Position numbers and translations under genes: made by a program. From the NCBI RefSeq assembly GCF_016583625.1, contig NZ_NRRN01000007.1, forward strand, positions 1 through 64,000: a stretch of DNA of 64,000 nt, given 5' to 3'. The notes beneath the pieces were generated by a model that had not been told where the DNA came from, did no database searches, and worked only from the letters and a program-made list of their open reading frames with translations. This stretch comes from Halorhodospira abdelmalekii. Lineage in GTDB: Bacteria > Pseudomonadota > Gammaproteobacteria > Nitrococcales > Halorhodospiraceae. This document shows, one piece after another, positions 63,357 through 64,000 of this stretch. The first letter of the stretch is position 1. Each line of letters opens with the position of its first letter.

Positions 63357-64000
63357 ATGGACCCTGAGAACCCAGACAGCCCGTTCCGCGCTCATGAACG
63401 CATGGCCCCAAATGGCACCACCCTGACGCGCGAATCGTGGAAGATCTTCCAGATCATCGCCGAATTTGTCGAAGGTTTTGAACGCCTCTCCGCAATCAAG
63501 CCCTCGGTCAGCGTCTTCGGCTCGGCTCGCATCCCGCCGGAGCATCCCTATTACCAACTGGCCGAGAAGGTCGCGCGACAACTCTCCGATGCCGGCTTTG
63601 CGGTGGTCAGCGGCGGTGGCCCCGGTATCATGGAGGCGGCCAATAAGGGGGCACAAGCGGGGAAATCGCCCAGTATCGGGCTCAATATCGAGCTGCCGCG
63701 CGAGCAGGTCGCCAACCCCTATCAGGACATTGCGCTCGGCTTCCGCCACTTCTTCTCACGCAAGGTCATGTTTGTTAAGTACGCATCGGCCTACGTGGTG
63801 TTGCCGGGCGGCTTCGGCACCCTGGATGAGCTCGCCGAGATCTTGACCTTGGTGCAGACGGGCAAGACCCCGAAGATCCCGATCATCCTCGTTCACCGCC
63901 CCTTCTGGGCTAAGCTGATTGACTGGTTCGAGTCGCACCTGGTCGCCGAAGGCGCTATCGATCCCGAAGATATGGATCTCTTCCAAATCGTTGACGAGCC
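63357..64000 (+). CDS. LOG-family (TIGR00730-type) nucleotide hydrolase, partial
   Basis: The gene runs past the right edge; 214 codons are visible. It has SVFGSARIPPEHPYY, VVSGGGPGIMEAANKGA, ALGFRHFFSRKVMFVKYASAYVVLPGGFGTLDELAEIL: the GGGxGxMEA and PGGxGTxxE motifs of lysine-decarboxylase-like/LOG phosphoribohydrolases that cleave the ribose-phosphate of nucleotides such as AMP. ATG 63357 has a weak AAGAA upstream. Long N-terminal helix (LTRESWKIFQIIAEFVEGFERL) fits the longer subgroup with C-terminal extension. Confidence 0.9.
   Translation, partial: MDPENPDSPFRAHERMAPNGTTLTRESWKIFQIIAEFVEGFERLSAIKPSVSVFGSARIPPEHPYYQLAEKVARQLSDAGFAVVSGGGPGIMEAANKGAQAGKSPSIGLNIELPREQVANPYQDIALGFRHFFSRKVMFVKYASAYVVLPGGFGTLDELAEILTLVQTGKTPKIPIILVHRPFWAKLIDWFESHLVAEGAIDPEDMDLFQIVDE

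Overview
The window looks like a chromosomal segment of a GC-rich gammaproteobacterium. Gene content (CysD/CysNC sulfate activation, type II secretion GspK-L-M-N, a CioAB-type bd oxidase with CydDC, TorF-type and other beta-barrel outer-membrane proteins, UbiK, ComM, SirB2) and several very acidic exported proteins fit a salt-adapted, Ectothiorhodospiraceae-like (Halorhodospira-type) bacterium. This placement is inferred from gene content, not from a search.

Layout. 1-1.67 kb is mobile-element debris: the 3' end of a group II intron (domains V and VI), a TnpB C-terminal fragment, decayed coding sequence and tandem repeats. 1.67-17.9 kb is a complete type I-E CRISPR-Cas locus (cas3, cse1, cse2, cas7e, cas5e, cas6e, cas1e, cas2e, then 59 repeats and 58 spacers). 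It is bracketed by two near-identical, same-direction genes for a P-loop ATPase fused to a PD-(D/E)XK-like nuclease domain. 18-26.5 kb holds sulfate activation (cysNC, cysD), an SLC13 permease, a second APS kinase and an MsbA-like exporter. 26.5-33.2 kb holds part of a type II secretion system, an outer-membrane protein and a subtilase. 33.3-53 kb is mostly housekeeping: argS, speA/speE, amtB-glnK, ubiK, gor, tRNA-Gly, thiS-thiG, trmB, comM and transporters. 53-64 kb holds engB, cydC-cydD, cioB-cioA, polA and the start of a LOG-family gene.

Most interesting signal. Between cas3 and cse1 lies a two-repeat mini-array (6207-6298) with degenerate repeats and exactly one 32-nt spacer. The spacer's 5' seed matches a site 33 bases before the chosen cse1 start (6476 onward). 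Positions 1-5, 7-11 and 13 match; only 6 and 12 differ, and these are the every-sixth-base positions that type I-E Cascade flips out. The site is preceded by AAC. Independently, the base joining repeat to spacer in the main array is C in about 45 of 58 units. In E. coli type I-E that base comes from the last base of the PAM, so this predicts a PAM ending in C. The simplest reading is a built-in crRNA-like guide that lets Cascade repress its own operon, comparable to known Cas-regulating RNAs (CreR/CreA).

Other points worth noting are the recombination-prone direct repeats around the CRISPR-Cas locus, two allelic spacers against one apparent protospacer, REP-like palindromes, a sigma-54 promoter in front of glnK-amtB, and a stand-alone APS kinase ending in a Leu/Pro-Glu-His repeat tail.
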